Under the pieces are notes generated by a model. It saw only the letters and a list, made by a program, of their open reading frames with translations. It had not been told where the DNA came from and made no database searches. The position numbers were made by a program, and so were the translations under genes. From positions 124,001 to 188,000 of the forward strand of contig NZ_JAHXDN010000002.1 in the NCBI RefSeq assembly GCF_019375555.1: DNA of 64,000 bases. Reading direction: 5' to 3'. This DNA is from Roseobacter insulae (lineage in GTDB: Bacteria; Pseudomonadota; Alphaproteobacteria; Rhodobacterales; Rhodobacteraceae). Positions 1 to 8,795 of this stretch are shown piece after piece (position 1 is the stretch's first letter; the number at the start of each line of letters is the position of its first letter).

Positions 1-135
1 GAAAAACGACACGCGACCTCACATGGTCCTTACCGAATATCTCAGCTACGGTATGAGTACCCCGTCGATGACCGAAAACGGAGAGTTTTGGGCATCATTC
101 CATTTGATTCCCTGTGCAAGGTCTTTCGACGCGCT

Positions 136-405
136 CTATTTGTGTCTTAGGTTTGCTATGAAAGAAGCAGAACCGGGAAGACCAAACGCCCCTAGCAAAC
201 CAAAGAACACGTAAACCGGCCATCCTTGTTCTGCAAGTATCGGCATTTTTGATGCAACGAACCCGAAGACGCCCGAAGCCACAAGCACTGGCAATATTGA
301 AGCCACGAGCACTGGCAATATTTTTGTCCATAGCTGGTGGACAAGTATCGCAGGTGCACTCCAAGGTTCGCTTGTTTTGATGTTTCTATCAACGTTTCTT
401 AGCAT
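136..405 (-). CDS. Possible small membrane protein, unrecognised
   Basis: This would encode 89 residues with two hydrophobic stretches, roughly residues 29-50 and 63-80, and a positively charged tail. The middle contains the sequence LPVLVASI followed by LPVLVAS, a direct consequence of the 24-nt tandem duplication at 275-322, which keeps the frame open. There is no good ribosome binding site before the ATG at 405 and no family was recognised. The in-frame duplication and hydrophobicity argue weakly for a real gene; the lack of a Shine-Dalgarno sequence and the odd composition of the area argue against it. Confidence 0.25.
   Translation of the reverse strand: MLRNVDRNIKTSEPWSAPAILVHQLWTKILPVLVASILPVLVASGVFGFVASKMPILAEQGWPVYVFFGLLGAFGLPGSASFIANLRHK
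275..322. repeat. 24-nt tandem duplication, two copies
   Basis: Positions 275-298 and 299-322 are the same 24-nt unit, beginning GAAGCCAC and ending GGCAATATT, with a single A/G difference. The unit is a multiple of three and lies inside the small minus-strand frame at 136-405, where it duplicates eight residues in a hydrophobic stretch. Confidence 0.9.
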
Positions 406-847
406 TTTAGGAGCATCTCACGGCCTCTAGCGAGGGTCGCGCAGCGACATGTGGAAGGTTAGGTTAACAATCCCGCAACTTTCAAAAAGCCAGATCTAAT
501 TAAGAATCTGAAATATAATGAAAAAAGAGCTCATGTGGTTCGGTTTCGAAACTCACCGCCCGCTCCAACAACTGTTTCCGTCCTAACTGACTGACGATGC
601 GACTGGTTTCAGCGTCTGGTATCTGGGGCGACGCTCGCCCTTGCGGCAGGTGCCTTCCGCATATTCTTCCGCCCGGCGATATGGCTGCGACCACCCCTTG
701 AGGGTGCCCGATCACGGGTTTCAGCTGTTTGGTACTGTGTTGTAGGGTCGCGGCATTTTGACCCCCTTTGCATTGGCCGGGTGGCTGGACGCCTTGACCC
801 CCGGCACGTGGCCCGCCATGACAGGGGGAGACGACGAAGGAAATACT

Positions 848-2659
848 ATGGCAGGGTCAAAGCCTCCGGTACCCGCGGCACCGGGAAAAACAGATGAACG
901 CGAAAAGTCGCGACGCTTGGGAGCCTTGGGTGCGCTGATCCCTTTCGTCTGGCCCTATCGCGGACTGATGTTCGCAGCGATTGCGGCGCTCGTGTCTACG
1001 GCGTTGATTTCGCTGACATTGCCCTTGGCCGTGCGGCGCGTGGTAGATAACTTCGACACCGAAAATGCCCATATCCTCGATCAGTATTTCGCGGCGGCAC
1101 TGGGCATCGCCGGGTTGCTGGCGATTGGAACGGGACTGAGATACGCGCTGGTCACCCGGCTGGGAGAACGCGTGGTCGTCGACATTCGCAAGGCCGTGTT
1201 CGACCGCGTCATCGGCATGAGCCCTTCCTTCTATGAACAGGTCATGACCGGCGAGGTGCTCAGCCGCATCACCACGGACACAACCCTGATCCTGTCGGTG
1301 ATCGGGTCGTCTGTGTCGATTGCCCTGCGGAACCTGTTGATTTTTATCGGTGGCCTGATCCTGATGCTGCTGACGTCGGCGAAACTCACCGGGTTGGTGC
1401 TGCTGATCGTGCCTGCTGTGATAGTTCCGATTCTCGTCCTCGGTCGGCGCTTGCGCGTGCTGAGCCGGGAAAGCCAGGATTGGATCGCAGCCTCTTCCGG
1501 GAACGCATCGGAAACGCTTGGTGCGGTGCAGACCGTGCAGGCCTTCACACATGAGGCCGCCAGCCGTCGTCAGTTCTCGGAGGTTACCGAACTGTCCTAC
1601 GACGCGGCGAAGCGCCGGGTCTTCACGCGGGCCGTCATGACGGTGATCGTGATCTTTCTGGTCTTTGCAGGCATCGTCGGCGTTCTGTGGATCGGCGCGC
1701 GGGACGTGCGTGCGGGCGACATGTCGCAGGGGGCACTTGTCCAGTTCGTTATCTATGCGGTTATGGTCGCCGGCGGTGTCGCTGCACTGTCCGAGATATG
1801 GGGAGAGCTTCAGCGCGCGGCCGGTGCAACGGAACGTCTGGTCGAATTATTGCATACCAGGGACACCGTGCAGGACGCAGAGATCACGCAAGCACTGCCG
1901 CAACCGGTGACGGGGCGGATCGCCTTCGAGGACGTGACATTTGCCTATCCGGCGCGTCCAAACACCATGGCGCTGGACGGTGTGAGCCTGCAAATCGAGC
2001 CGGGTGAGACCGTGGCATTCGTCGGGCCGTCTGGCGCGGGCAAAACGACGATCATCCAGATGATCCTGAGGTTTTACGATCCGACGTCCGGCAGGGTCAC
2101 TCTCGATGGGATCGATTTGAGCGCGCTGCGCCGCGATGAATTTCGCAAATCCGTGGCATTGGTGCCGCAGGATCCGATTATTTTCGCCGCCTCGGCGCTC
2201 GATAACATCAGGTTCGGACGACCTGACGCTTCGGATGCGGAAGTCGAAGCCGCCGCCAAGGCAGCTGCTGCCCATGAGTTTATTACTGCGCTCCCGGATG
2301 GATACGGCGCCTATCTTGGCGAACGCGGCGTGATGCTGTCGGGCGGCCAGAAACAAAGGATCGCGATCGCACGTGCCATCCTGCGCGACGCGCCGGTGCT
2401 TCTGCTGGACGAAGCCACCAGCGCGCTGGATGCCGAAAGCGAACGCGCGGTACAGGCCGCGGTGGATACGCTCAGCCAGGGCCGGACAACCCTCATTGTC
2501 GCGCATCGTCTGGCGACGGTGAAAAAGGCGGATCGCATCGTGGTCATGGATCAGGGCCGCATCGTTGCCAGTGGCGGGCATGACGCCCTCGTCGCCGAAG
2601 ACGGGCTTTACGCCCGCCTGGCTCGGTTGCAGTTCACCGACGGCATTGCCGCCGAATAG
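848..2659 (+). CDS. ABC exporter half-transporter (MsbA-related)
   Basis: This encodes 603 residues with the layout of a type IV exporter: an N-terminal six-helix membrane domain (about residues 35-330) followed by one nucleotide-binding domain. The ATPase motifs are intact: Walker A GPSGAGKTT near residue 392, ABC signature LSGGQKQR near 497, Walker B VLLLDEATSALD near 518, and the switch histidine in VAHRLA near 553. Such half-transporters work as homodimers in the inner membrane; MsbA relatives move lipids or amphipathic compounds outward. The ATG at 848 is chosen over an in-frame start at 758 because AAGGAAA lies just upstream and the residues before it look non-coding. The substrate cannot be read from the sequence. 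Confidence 0.9.
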   Translation: MAGSKPPVPAAPGKTDEREKSRRLGALGALIPFVWPYRGLMFAAIAALVSTALISLTLPLAVRRVVDNFDTENAHILDQYFAAALGIAGLLAIGTGLRYALVTRLGERVVVDIRKAVFDRVIGMSPSFYEQVMTGEVLSRITTDTTLILSVIGSSVSIALRNLLIFIGGLILMLLTSAKLTGLVLLIVPAVIVPILVLGRRLRVLSRESQDWIAASSGNASETLGAVQTVQAFTHEAASRRQFSEVTELSYDAAKRRVFTRAVMTVIVIFLVFAGIVGVLWIGARDVRAGDMSQGALVQFVIYAVMVAGGVAALSEIWGELQRAAGATERLVELLHTRDTVQDAEITQALPQPVTGRIAFEDVTFAYPARPNTMALDGVSLQIEPGETVAFVGPSGAGKTTIIQMILRFYDPTSGRVTLDGIDLSALRRDEFRKSVALVPQDPIIFAASALDNIRFGRPDASDAEVEAAAKAAAAHEFITALPDGYGAYLGERGVMLSGGQKQRIAIARAILRDAPVLLLDEATSALDAESERAVQAAVDTLSQGRTTLIVAHRLATVKKADRIVVMDQGRIVASGGHDALVAEDGLYARLARLQFTDGIAAE

Positions 2660-2858
2660 GGCGTCGCCCCGGCCCGTATCTGCCATCGCGCCCACACGGC
2701 GGAGACAGCCGGAATTCCCGTGCCCCCACGTCACATTTTCTGACGCAGCGTCCAACCGGGGGCAGGGCAGGTTGAAAAGCTTGAACATAAGCTTGTTTCA
2801 CCGCATCCTCTCTGCCACTGATAACAAGCCCGAAAACGGGCGTTCTGGGAGGAACTGA

Positions 2859-4754
2859 ATGACCTTTGCCGGTATTGACGACCGCAATGCGATCGAGGCC
2901 GAGATGCAGTGGGCCGAGCGCCCGTTGCCGAAGACGCTCTACGGTTTGCTGAGCGAGACCGCTGGAAAATTCCCAAATCACAACGCGGTCAGCTACCAGA
3001 TTTTCTCGGGGGCGTCGGATAAAGCCGAGACGCTCACGTGGTCTGCGCTGAAGGATCAGGTCACGCAGGCGGCAAACCTGTTCAGATCGCTGGGCATCGG
3101 CAAGGACGACGTTGTGGCTTACATCCTGCCCAATGCCAATGAAACGGTGCTGGCCCTGCTCGGCGCGGCCGTGGCAGGTGTCGTCAACCCAATCAACCCG
3201 TTGTTGGATGCGGAGCAGATTGGCTCGATCCTGCGGGAAACCAATGCCAAGGTCGTGGTGACCCTGAAACCCTTCCCCAAAACGGATGTCGCCGACAAAA
3301 CGGCGGAGGCGGTAGCGCTTGCCCCCAACGTGAAAACCGTGCTCGAAGTCGACCTGCTGCGCTATCTGACGCCACCCAAATCCTGGATCGTGCCGCTGAT
3401 CCGTCCGAAACGCACCGTGCAGAACCAGGCCAAATATCTGAATTTCCGCGCCGAACTGGCAAAACAACCCAAATCGCTGGCCTTTGATGACCTGCAGGAA
3501 GATCGTGTTGCCTGTTACTTCCACACCGGTGGCACCACGGGCATGCCCAAGGTCGCGCAGCATCGCTATTCAGGGTTGATTTACAACGGCTGGATTGGAA
3601 CAGAACTGCTGTTCAGCGAAGTCGACAACATCATCTGTCCCCTGCCACTCTTTCATGTATTCGCCTGTCACGTGATCCTGATGGCGGCGGTGACGTCAGG
3701 CGCGCATGTGGTCTTTCCGACACCCCAGGGGTATCGGGGCGAAGGCGTGATGGACAACTTCTGGAAACTGGTGGAGCGATGGAAAATCACCTTCATCATC
3801 ACCGTGCCCACCGCGATCTCTGCCAAGATGCAGCGCCCGATCAATGCCGATGTGAGCACGGTGAAAACGGCGTTCTCAGGATCAGCGCCCTTGCCGCTGG
3901 AACTCTTCCGCCGGTTCGAAGCGGCCACCGGTGTCAAATTGGTAGAGGGCTACGGCCTGACCGAGGCCACCTGCCTTGTGTCGTGCAACCCGGTGGATGG
4001 CGAGAAGAAAGTGGGCAGCATCGGTGTACCGTTCCCCTATTGCAACGTAATGATTTACAAGAGCACGCCTGAAGGTCCGGTGGAGGCCGATGTCGATGAG
4101 ATCGGCGAGATCTGCGTGTCCAATCCCGGTGTTTATGTCGGCAATACGTATACGGAAACTGACAAGAACAAGGATCTGTACTACGGGGACTATCTGCGCA
4201 CGGGCGATCTTGGGCGCGTCGATCCGGACGGGTATCTGTGGATTACCGGAAGGGCGAAGGACCTGATCATTCGCGGCGGTCACAACATCGACCCGGCGGA
4301 AATCGAGGAAGCGCTGCTGCATCATGAGGCTGTTGCATTCGCAGGGGCGATCGGCCAGCCGGATGCACATTCCGGCGAAGTGCCCTGCGCCTTTGTTGAG
4401 CTTGTCGAGGGGGCGACGGTCTCCGAAGAGGAACTGTTGAAGTTCTGCAAGGAGCATGTGCACGAGCGCGCCGCACAGCCAAAGCACATGACGATCATGC
4501 CCGAGCTTCCGAAAACCGCCGTGGGCAAGATTTTCAAACCGGACCTGCGCAAGATGGCAATCACGCGGATTTACAATGCTGCCCTTGAAGACGCAGGCGT
4601 TGCTGCGCGGGTGGTGGCCGTCGTAGATGACAAGAAACGCGGGCTGGTTGCGCAAATCGACCCCAATGGTGCAAGCGAAGAAGCGATCTCAGGCGCGCTC
4701 AGCGCTTTCGTGCGCCCGTGGGAACTGGCGAACAGTGCGGTTGTGGCGGAATAG
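2859..4754 (+). CDS. Acyl-CoA synthetase (AMP-forming)
   Basis: This is a 631-residue member of the ANL superfamily, which activates a carboxylic acid to acyl-AMP and then acyl-CoA. The AMP-binding P-loop HTGGTTGMPK lies near residue 222, the EGYGLTEA motif near 363, RTGDLG near 446 with the hinge GRAKDLIIRGG soon after, and the C-terminal catalytic lysine in AVGKIFKP near 557. The length and the start of the P-loop (HTGG rather than SSG) fit the long AMP-binding proteins found in roseobacters rather than acetyl-CoA synthetase. A GGGAGGA ribosome binding site precedes the ATG. A small perfect hairpin (GCCCG-AAAA-CGGGC, 2828-2841) sits just before it. Chain-length preference is unknown. The stop codon abuts the convergent gene at 4755. 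Confidence 0.9.
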   Translation: MTFAGIDDRNAIEAEMQWAERPLPKTLYGLLSETAGKFPNHNAVSYQIFSGASDKAETLTWSALKDQVTQAANLFRSLGIGKDDVVAYILPNANETVLALLGAAVAGVVNPINPLLDAEQIGSILRETNAKVVVTLKPFPKTDVADKTAEAVALAPNVKTVLEVDLLRYLTPPKSWIVPLIRPKRTVQNQAKYLNFRAELAKQPKSLAFDDLQEDRVACYFHTGGTTGMPKVAQHRYSGLIYNGWIGTELLFSEVDNIICPLPLFHVFACHVILMAAVTSGAHVVFPTPQGYRGEGVMDNFWKLVERWKITFIITVPTAISAKMQRPINADVSTVKTAFSGSAPLPLELFRRFEAATGVKLVEGYGLTEATCLVSCNPVDGEKKVGSIGVPFPYCNVMIYKSTPEGPVEADVDEIGEICVSNPGVYVGNTYTETDKNKDLYYGDYLRTGDLGRVDPDGYLWITGRAKDLIIRGGHNIDPAEIEEALLHHEAVAFAGAIGQPDAHSGEVPCAFVELVEGATVSEEELLKFCKEHVHERAAQPKHMTIMPELPKTAVGKIFKPDLRKMAITRIYNAALEDAGVAARVVAVVDDKKRGLVAQIDPNGASEEAISGALSAFVRPWELANSAVVAE

Positions 4755-5591
4755 TCAGGTCAGGAAAACGGGCGCCGTCATCGTATCAGCGATTGGCGCC
4801 CCCAGGAGCGACAGGATGGTCGGCGCCAGTTGCACCTGGTCGATAACGTCCCCGGCGCCGGGGCCATCGGCATCGCCGAAATAGTAAAGCGCCGCTTCTT
4901 GCTGCAATGCATCCTGGCCGCCGTGGTGGCCGCGCGCGTCCTGCCCATGATCGGCCGTGACGATCACGTCATACCCGCTGGCGCGCCAGCGCCGGATAAA
5001 GGGGGCGAGCATCTCGTCCATCATGAAACAAGCCTGATCCATCTCCTGGCAATCGTGGAAAAAGCGGTGTCCCATACTGTCCAACGTGCAGGTGTGCAGC
5101 ATACCGTAGGAGAGGTCGAACGTTTCGCAAAGCCGGGTGAGCGTTGCAAACAGGTCGGCGTCCGATGGCGTCATCTGGTTGATCAGACTATAGCCGGTCA
5201 TTGTGTGAAAACGCCCGTGATTGATCGTGGCGCTCTCCGGCTCGTCGTATTCGATGTCGCGCACCAGGTCGAACGGTGCGCGGTTGAAAAACTCTGACCA
5301 AAAGGAATGCGCCACGGCACCGGTGGTCCCGCCCGCCATTCGAACCTGCGAAAAAATGTCGTTGTGCGTCAGACGGCGGACATCGTGATTTCCGGTGCAC
5401 CCATGCTCCGCCGGGACAACGCCCGTGTGGATCGACGCGTAGCAACTGGCGGATGTCGACGGAAGAACGGAACGATGTTTCCAGACACGGGCCTCGCCGC
5501 TGGCAACCCAGCCCTCCAGATTGCCGAACAGCCGTCGCCAGTTTCGCCATGGCACCCCGTCGATGATGATGAGAAGCAGTTTGCTGTCCAT
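4755..5591 (-). CDS. Alkaline-phosphatase-superfamily hydrolase
   Basis: The 278-residue product has the pattern of the nucleotide pyrophosphatase/phosphodiesterase branch of the alkaline phosphatase superfamily. Visible metal and catalytic elements are the first aspartate in IIIDGVP (D11), the nucleophile region LPSTSAS (S45 is the likely nucleophile), the following HTGVVPAEHG segment, TLDSMGHRF, and the late VTADHGQDARGHHGG metal-binding motif. No signal peptide is evident, so it probably acts in the cytoplasm on a phosphodiester or phosphonate substrate. It is convergent with the acyl-CoA synthetase gene with no gap between stop codons, so the two are not one operon. The exact substrate is unknown. 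Confidence 0.8.
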   Translation of the reverse strand: MDSKLLLIIIDGVPWRNWRRLFGNLEGWVASGEARVWKHRSVLPSTSASCYASIHTGVVPAEHGCTGNHDVRRLTHNDIFSQVRMAGGTTGAVAHSFWSEFFNRAPFDLVRDIEYDEPESATINHGRFHTMTGYSLINQMTPSDADLFATLTRLCETFDLSYGMLHTCTLDSMGHRFFHDCQEMDQACFMMDEMLAPFIRRWRASGYDVIVTADHGQDARGHHGGQDALQQEAALYYFGDADGPGAGDVIDQVQLAPTILSLLGAPIADTMTAPVFLT

Positions 5592-5844
5592 GAGTCTCTC
5601 CCGGTCCGCCTGCAGCTATCTGAAACCAACCGCAGCGCACGTGCAACGCCGATTGCGGTCTGTGACAAAGATTTGCCGGTTGGCGCCCATTGCCTGGCGC
5701 GCGGCGGAACGCGTCTCGCTTGCCCGGTGGTTCGGGCGATCACGGTAGGGTGACGCGATTGTGACAGGGACCGAACCTGAAAGCCTTTGCCCGGATAGCG
5801 GTGCCGTGCCTAACCTGCGGCCAACAGGCTGCAAGGAGGGTGCC

Positions 5845-6336
5845 ATGAGCAAATCCCGCAAGACGCGCAAGCGCATATCCAAGACCACCCCCGCCGCCGC
5901 GCCGGGGCTGGCGCGGCGCGACATGCTGAAACTGGCGCGTAATGGCGCAATCGGGGCGGTGCTGGTGTCAGGAGGCGGTTACTTTGCCCTGGGGTCGTTT
6001 CAGGCCTATGCCGCAGAGCATGATCTGACGCGCTTGGGTCAGGGCAAACCGGTCGTGGTACAAGTGCATGATCCGCAATGCCCCACCTGCACAGCTTTGC
6101 AGAAACAGGCGCGCCGGGCGCTCAAATCCTTCGGCGAATGCGATCTGGTCTACCTCATTGCCGATATTACGACCCCGGAAGGCCGCGCGTTCGCCGTGCG
6201 TCATGGCGTTGGCAATGTGACCCTGCTTCTGTTCGACGGGCAGGGCGGTTTGCACCAGACGGTGCAGGGGCTGCACGATAGCAATCAACTGGACGCTATT
6301 TTCCAGGCTCATCATGGGGCGGTGACCGTTTCATAA
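5845..6336 (+). CDS. Tat-signal thioredoxin-fold protein with a CPTC site
   Basis: The product has 163 residues. A basic N-terminus leads to RRDMLKL and a hydrophobic stretch ending near QAYA (about residues 24-56), which resembles a twin-arginine signal peptide or N-terminal anchor. A compact thioredoxin-like domain follows, with a CPTC active site at residues 79-82 in HDPQCPTC. Where thioredoxins have an I-P-T segment containing the cis-proline, this protein reads NVTLLLF, so the proline is replaced by valine at about residue 125. The ATG at 5845 is preceded by an excellent AAGGAGGG site, so the longer frame from 5761 is rejected. The likely place of action is the periplasm, with thiol-disulfide or metal handling. 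Its partner is unknown. Confidence 0.75.
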   Translation: MSKSRKTRKRISKTTPAAAPGLARRDMLKLARNGAIGAVLVSGGGYFALGSFQAYAAEHDLTRLGQGKPVVVQVHDPQCPTCTALQKQARRALKSFGECDLVYLIADITTPEGRAFAVRHGVGNVTLLLFDGQGGLHQTVQGLHDSNQLDAIFQAHHGAVTVS

Positions 6337-6348
6337 CCACCGCGGGCT

Positions 6349-7986
6349 TTAGTTACCGGCACTTTCCATCTTGCGATTGGCGATCACGTCTTCCAGCCAG
6401 CCCAGCTTCATTTCCGGCACGGAACTGAGCAGCAGATCGGTGTAATCGTCGAAGGGCGGGGAAAGAACCTGTGATTTCGGCCCGTATCGCACGACCTCGC
6501 CCTGGAACATCACGGCGATGCTATCTGCAATGGCGCGCACCGTGGCCAGATCGTGGGTGATGAAGAGATAGGCGACGTCTTCGATCTTTTGCAGGTTGAG
6601 CAACAGTTTGAGGATGCCATCCGCGACCAGCGGGTCCAGTGCCGAGGTGACCTCGTCGCAGATGATCAGCTTGGGCTTGGCCGCAAGTGCGCGGGCGATG
6701 CACACCCTCTGCTTCTGGCCCCCCGACAGCTCGGCCGGATATCGGTCCTGAAAGCCGTCCCCCAGTTCGATCTCGTCCAGAAGTTCCTGAATGCGTTTTT
6801 GCTTTTCGGCACCCTTCAGCCCGAAATAGAATTCCAGCGGGCGCCCGATGATTGTCCCGACCGTCTGGCGCGGGTTCATCGCCGTATCCGCCATCTGGTA
6901 GATCATCTGCAATTCGCGCAGATCTTCGAGAGGCCTTGTCGGCAGGTCAGGTGTCAGTTCCCGCCCGTCAAAGGTGATCTTGCCCTGAGAAGGTGGCAGC
7001 AGCCCGGTGATTACCCGCGCCAGCGTCGATTTGCCGGAGCCGGATTCACCGACAACAGCCAGCGTCTGACCCGGATGCAGTTCGACACTGATGTTCTTGA
7101 GCACATCGAAATCCGTGCCCTTGTAACGCGCGGTGATGTTTTCAACCTTCAGAACCGGGGTGTCTGTTGGCTGCTTTTCTTCATGATCGATCGACCGGAC
7201 CGAGACCAGCGCCTTGGTGTACTCCTCCTTCGGCGCATTGATGATCTGATCGGTGGTGCCGTATTCAACCATGGCGCCCTGTTGCAGCACCATGATGTGA
7301 TCGCTCACCTGCGCCACAACGGCCAGATCGTGGGTGATATAGAGCGCCGCGACGCCCGTGTCGTGTATGGCTTCCTTGATCGCTGCCAGAACGTCGATCT
7401 GCGTTGTCACGTCAAGGGCGGTTGTGGGTTCATCGAAAACCACGAGGTCAGGTTGTGGACAGAGCGCAAGCGCCGTCATGCAGCGCTGCAACTGGCCGCC
7501 CGAGACCTGATGCGGATAACGGCTGCCGATGTTTTCGGGATCGGGCAGTCCGAGTTTGCGAAAGAGCTCTACCGCGCGCTCTTCGGCCTCCTTCTTGGAA
7601 AACTTGTTCTGAAAGATCGCGGCTTCGGTCACCTGTTCCATGATCTGTTTGGCCGGGTTGAACGAGGCCGCAGCCGATTGCGAAACATAGGTGACCTCGG
7701 CCCCGCGCAGGCGACGCACATCGCGCAGACCGGAGGACAGGATATCGCGGCCGTTGACCTCGACAGTCCCGCCGGTGATTTCAACACCGCCGCGGCCATA
7801 GGCCATCGAGGCAAGCCCGATGGTGGATTTCCCGGCACCGGATTCGCCGATCAGCCCCAGTACCTTACCCGGTGCCAGATCGAAATCCACGCCATGCACG
7901 ATTTCGATCTCGCGGGATTTTTCCCCGGGCGGGTAGATTGTCGCGCCAATTTTGAGGCCCCGGACCTTGAGCAAAACGTCGGTCAT
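6349..7986 (-). CDS. Dipeptide-type ABC transporter ATPase, two fused cassettes
   Basis: This 545-residue protein carries two complete ABC ATPase domains in tandem, equivalent to DppD and DppF joined. The first has Walker A GESGAGKST (residues 47-55), signature VSGGQLQR and Walker B VVFDEPTTALD; the second has Walker A GESGSGKST (about 320), signature LSGGQKQR and Walker B IICDEVTSALD. Both have switch histidines in ITHDLA. It energises import through the two permeases encoded just upstream. The start at 7986 overlaps the stop of the upstream permease by ATGA, showing translational coupling; the longer frame from 8028 is not needed. It is the last gene of a four-gene importer operon. Confidence 0.92.
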   Translation of the reverse strand: MTDVLLKVRGLKIGATIYPPGEKSREIEIVHGVDFDLAPGKVLGLIGESGAGKSTIGLASMAYGRGGVEITGGTVEVNGRDILSSGLRDVRRLRGAEVTYVSQSAAASFNPAKQIMEQVTEAAIFQNKFSKKEAEERAVELFRKLGLPDPENIGSRYPHQVSGGQLQRCMTALALCPQPDLVVFDEPTTALDVTTQIDVLAAIKEAIHDTGVAALYITHDLAVVAQVSDHIMVLQQGAMVEYGTTDQIINAPKEEYTKALVSVRSIDHEEKQPTDTPVLKVENITARYKGTDFDVLKNISVELHPGQTLAVVGESGSGKSTLARVITGLLPPSQGKITFDGRELTPDLPTRPLEDLRELQMIYQMADTAMNPRQTVGTIIGRPLEFYFGLKGAEKQKRIQELLDEIELGDGFQDRYPAELSGGQKQRVCIARALAAKPKLIICDEVTSALDPLVADGILKLLLNLQKIEDVAYLFITHDLATVRAIADSIAVMFQGEVVRYGPKSQVLSPPFDDYTDLLLSSVPEMKLGWLEDVIANRKMESAGN

Positions 7987-8795
7987 CCGCGACCTCCTTT
8001 CAGCGAGGTGGTTCGGTTCAGAATCCAATCCGCCACGAGGTTGATCGAGATACAGAGCACCGCAATGGCATACGCCGGGTAGAGAGCGGCTGAGACACCG
8101 TAGTTGATCCCCTCCTTATTCTCTTTCACAATGCCGCCCCAATCGGCCTGCGGCGGCTGAACGCCAAGGCCAAGGAACGACAGGGTGGAGACAAAGAGCA
8201 CCGCGAAAATGAAGCGCAGTCCCATTTCGGCCACCAGCGGCGACAGCGCGTTCGGCAGGGTTTCGCGGAAGATGATCCAGCCAATCTTTTCGCCGCGCAG
8301 ACGCGCTGCCTCGACATAGTCCATGACCGTGATGTCCACGGCAACGGCACGGGCAAGCCGGTAGACCCGGGTGGAATCAAGCAGGCCCATCAGCACGATC
8401 AGGATGGTGATGGTTGTGGGCATGACCGACAGAACCACCAGCGCGAAGATCAGCGACGGAATCGACATGATCAGATCCACGAACCGCGAGATCGCCTGAT
8501 CGACCCAGCCGCCTGAAACGGCCGCGAAGAAGCCGAGAACGGAGCCTGTGATGAAGCTGAGCGCGGTTGCGGCCGTGGCGATAAAGATCGTCGTCTGTCC
8601 ACCATAGATCATGCGGCTGAGCAAATCGCGCCCGATGCTGTCGGTGCCCAGCAGGAACCGGTCGGAGGGCGCCTCCCAGACATCGCCCACCACCTCTGCC
8701 ATCCCGTAGGGGGCGATGAAGGGGGCAAAGATGGCGACGGCGAAGAAGAGGCCGGTGAAGAAAAGCCCGATAAGGGCTGCGAGAGGTATTCTCAT
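7983..8795 (-). CDS. Dipeptide-type ABC transporter permease (DppC-like)
   Basis: This 270-residue inner-membrane protein has an N-terminal helix, a conserved FLLGTDSIGRDLLSR segment typical of the DppC/OppC half, several membrane helices, and the cytoplasmic EAA-like loop EAARLRGEKIGWIIFRETLP that contacts the ATPase. It forms the importer channel with the DppB-type permease encoded upstream. It shares a 4-nt ATGA overlap with both neighbours, so the three membrane and ATPase genes are translationally coupled. The substrate is set mainly by the binding protein at 9827-11419. Confidence 0.92.
   Translation of the reverse strand: MRIPLAALIGLFFTGLFFAVAIFAPFIAPYGMAEVVGDVWEAPSDRFLLGTDSIGRDLLSRMIYGGQTTIFIATAATALSFITGSVLGFFAAVSGGWVDQAISRFVDLIMSIPSLIFALVVLSVMPTTITILIVLMGLLDSTRVYRLARAVAVDITVMDYVEAARLRGEKIGWIIFRETLPNALSPLVAEMGLRFIFAVLFVSTLSFLGLGVQPPQADWGGIVKENKEGINYGVSAALYPAYAIAVLCISINLVADWILNRTTSLKGGRG

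Larger units (their letters stand above)
1..847. other. Gene-poor stretch before the ABC exporter
   Basis: No convincing gene was found in this stretch. Its base composition is more AT-rich and less codon-like than the rest of the window, especially between 400 and 560. The short open frames on either strand lack ribosome binding sites and recognisable domains. One of them, on the minus strand at 136-405, has membrane-like segments and is listed separately. No tRNA, inverted terminal repeat or transposase fragment could be recognised. It may be the decayed remains of something larger to the left of the window. Confidence 0.5.

Noticed and set aside
500-715. Possible 71-codon gene or transposase remnant on the minus strand
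   Set aside because: It has no ribosome site, no recognisable domain and no terminal repeats.
6553-8082. 509-codon open frame on the plus strand
   Set aside because: It lies antisense to the double ABC ATPase, whose motifs are intact; the protein has no recognisable domain and arises from GC-rich codon use.
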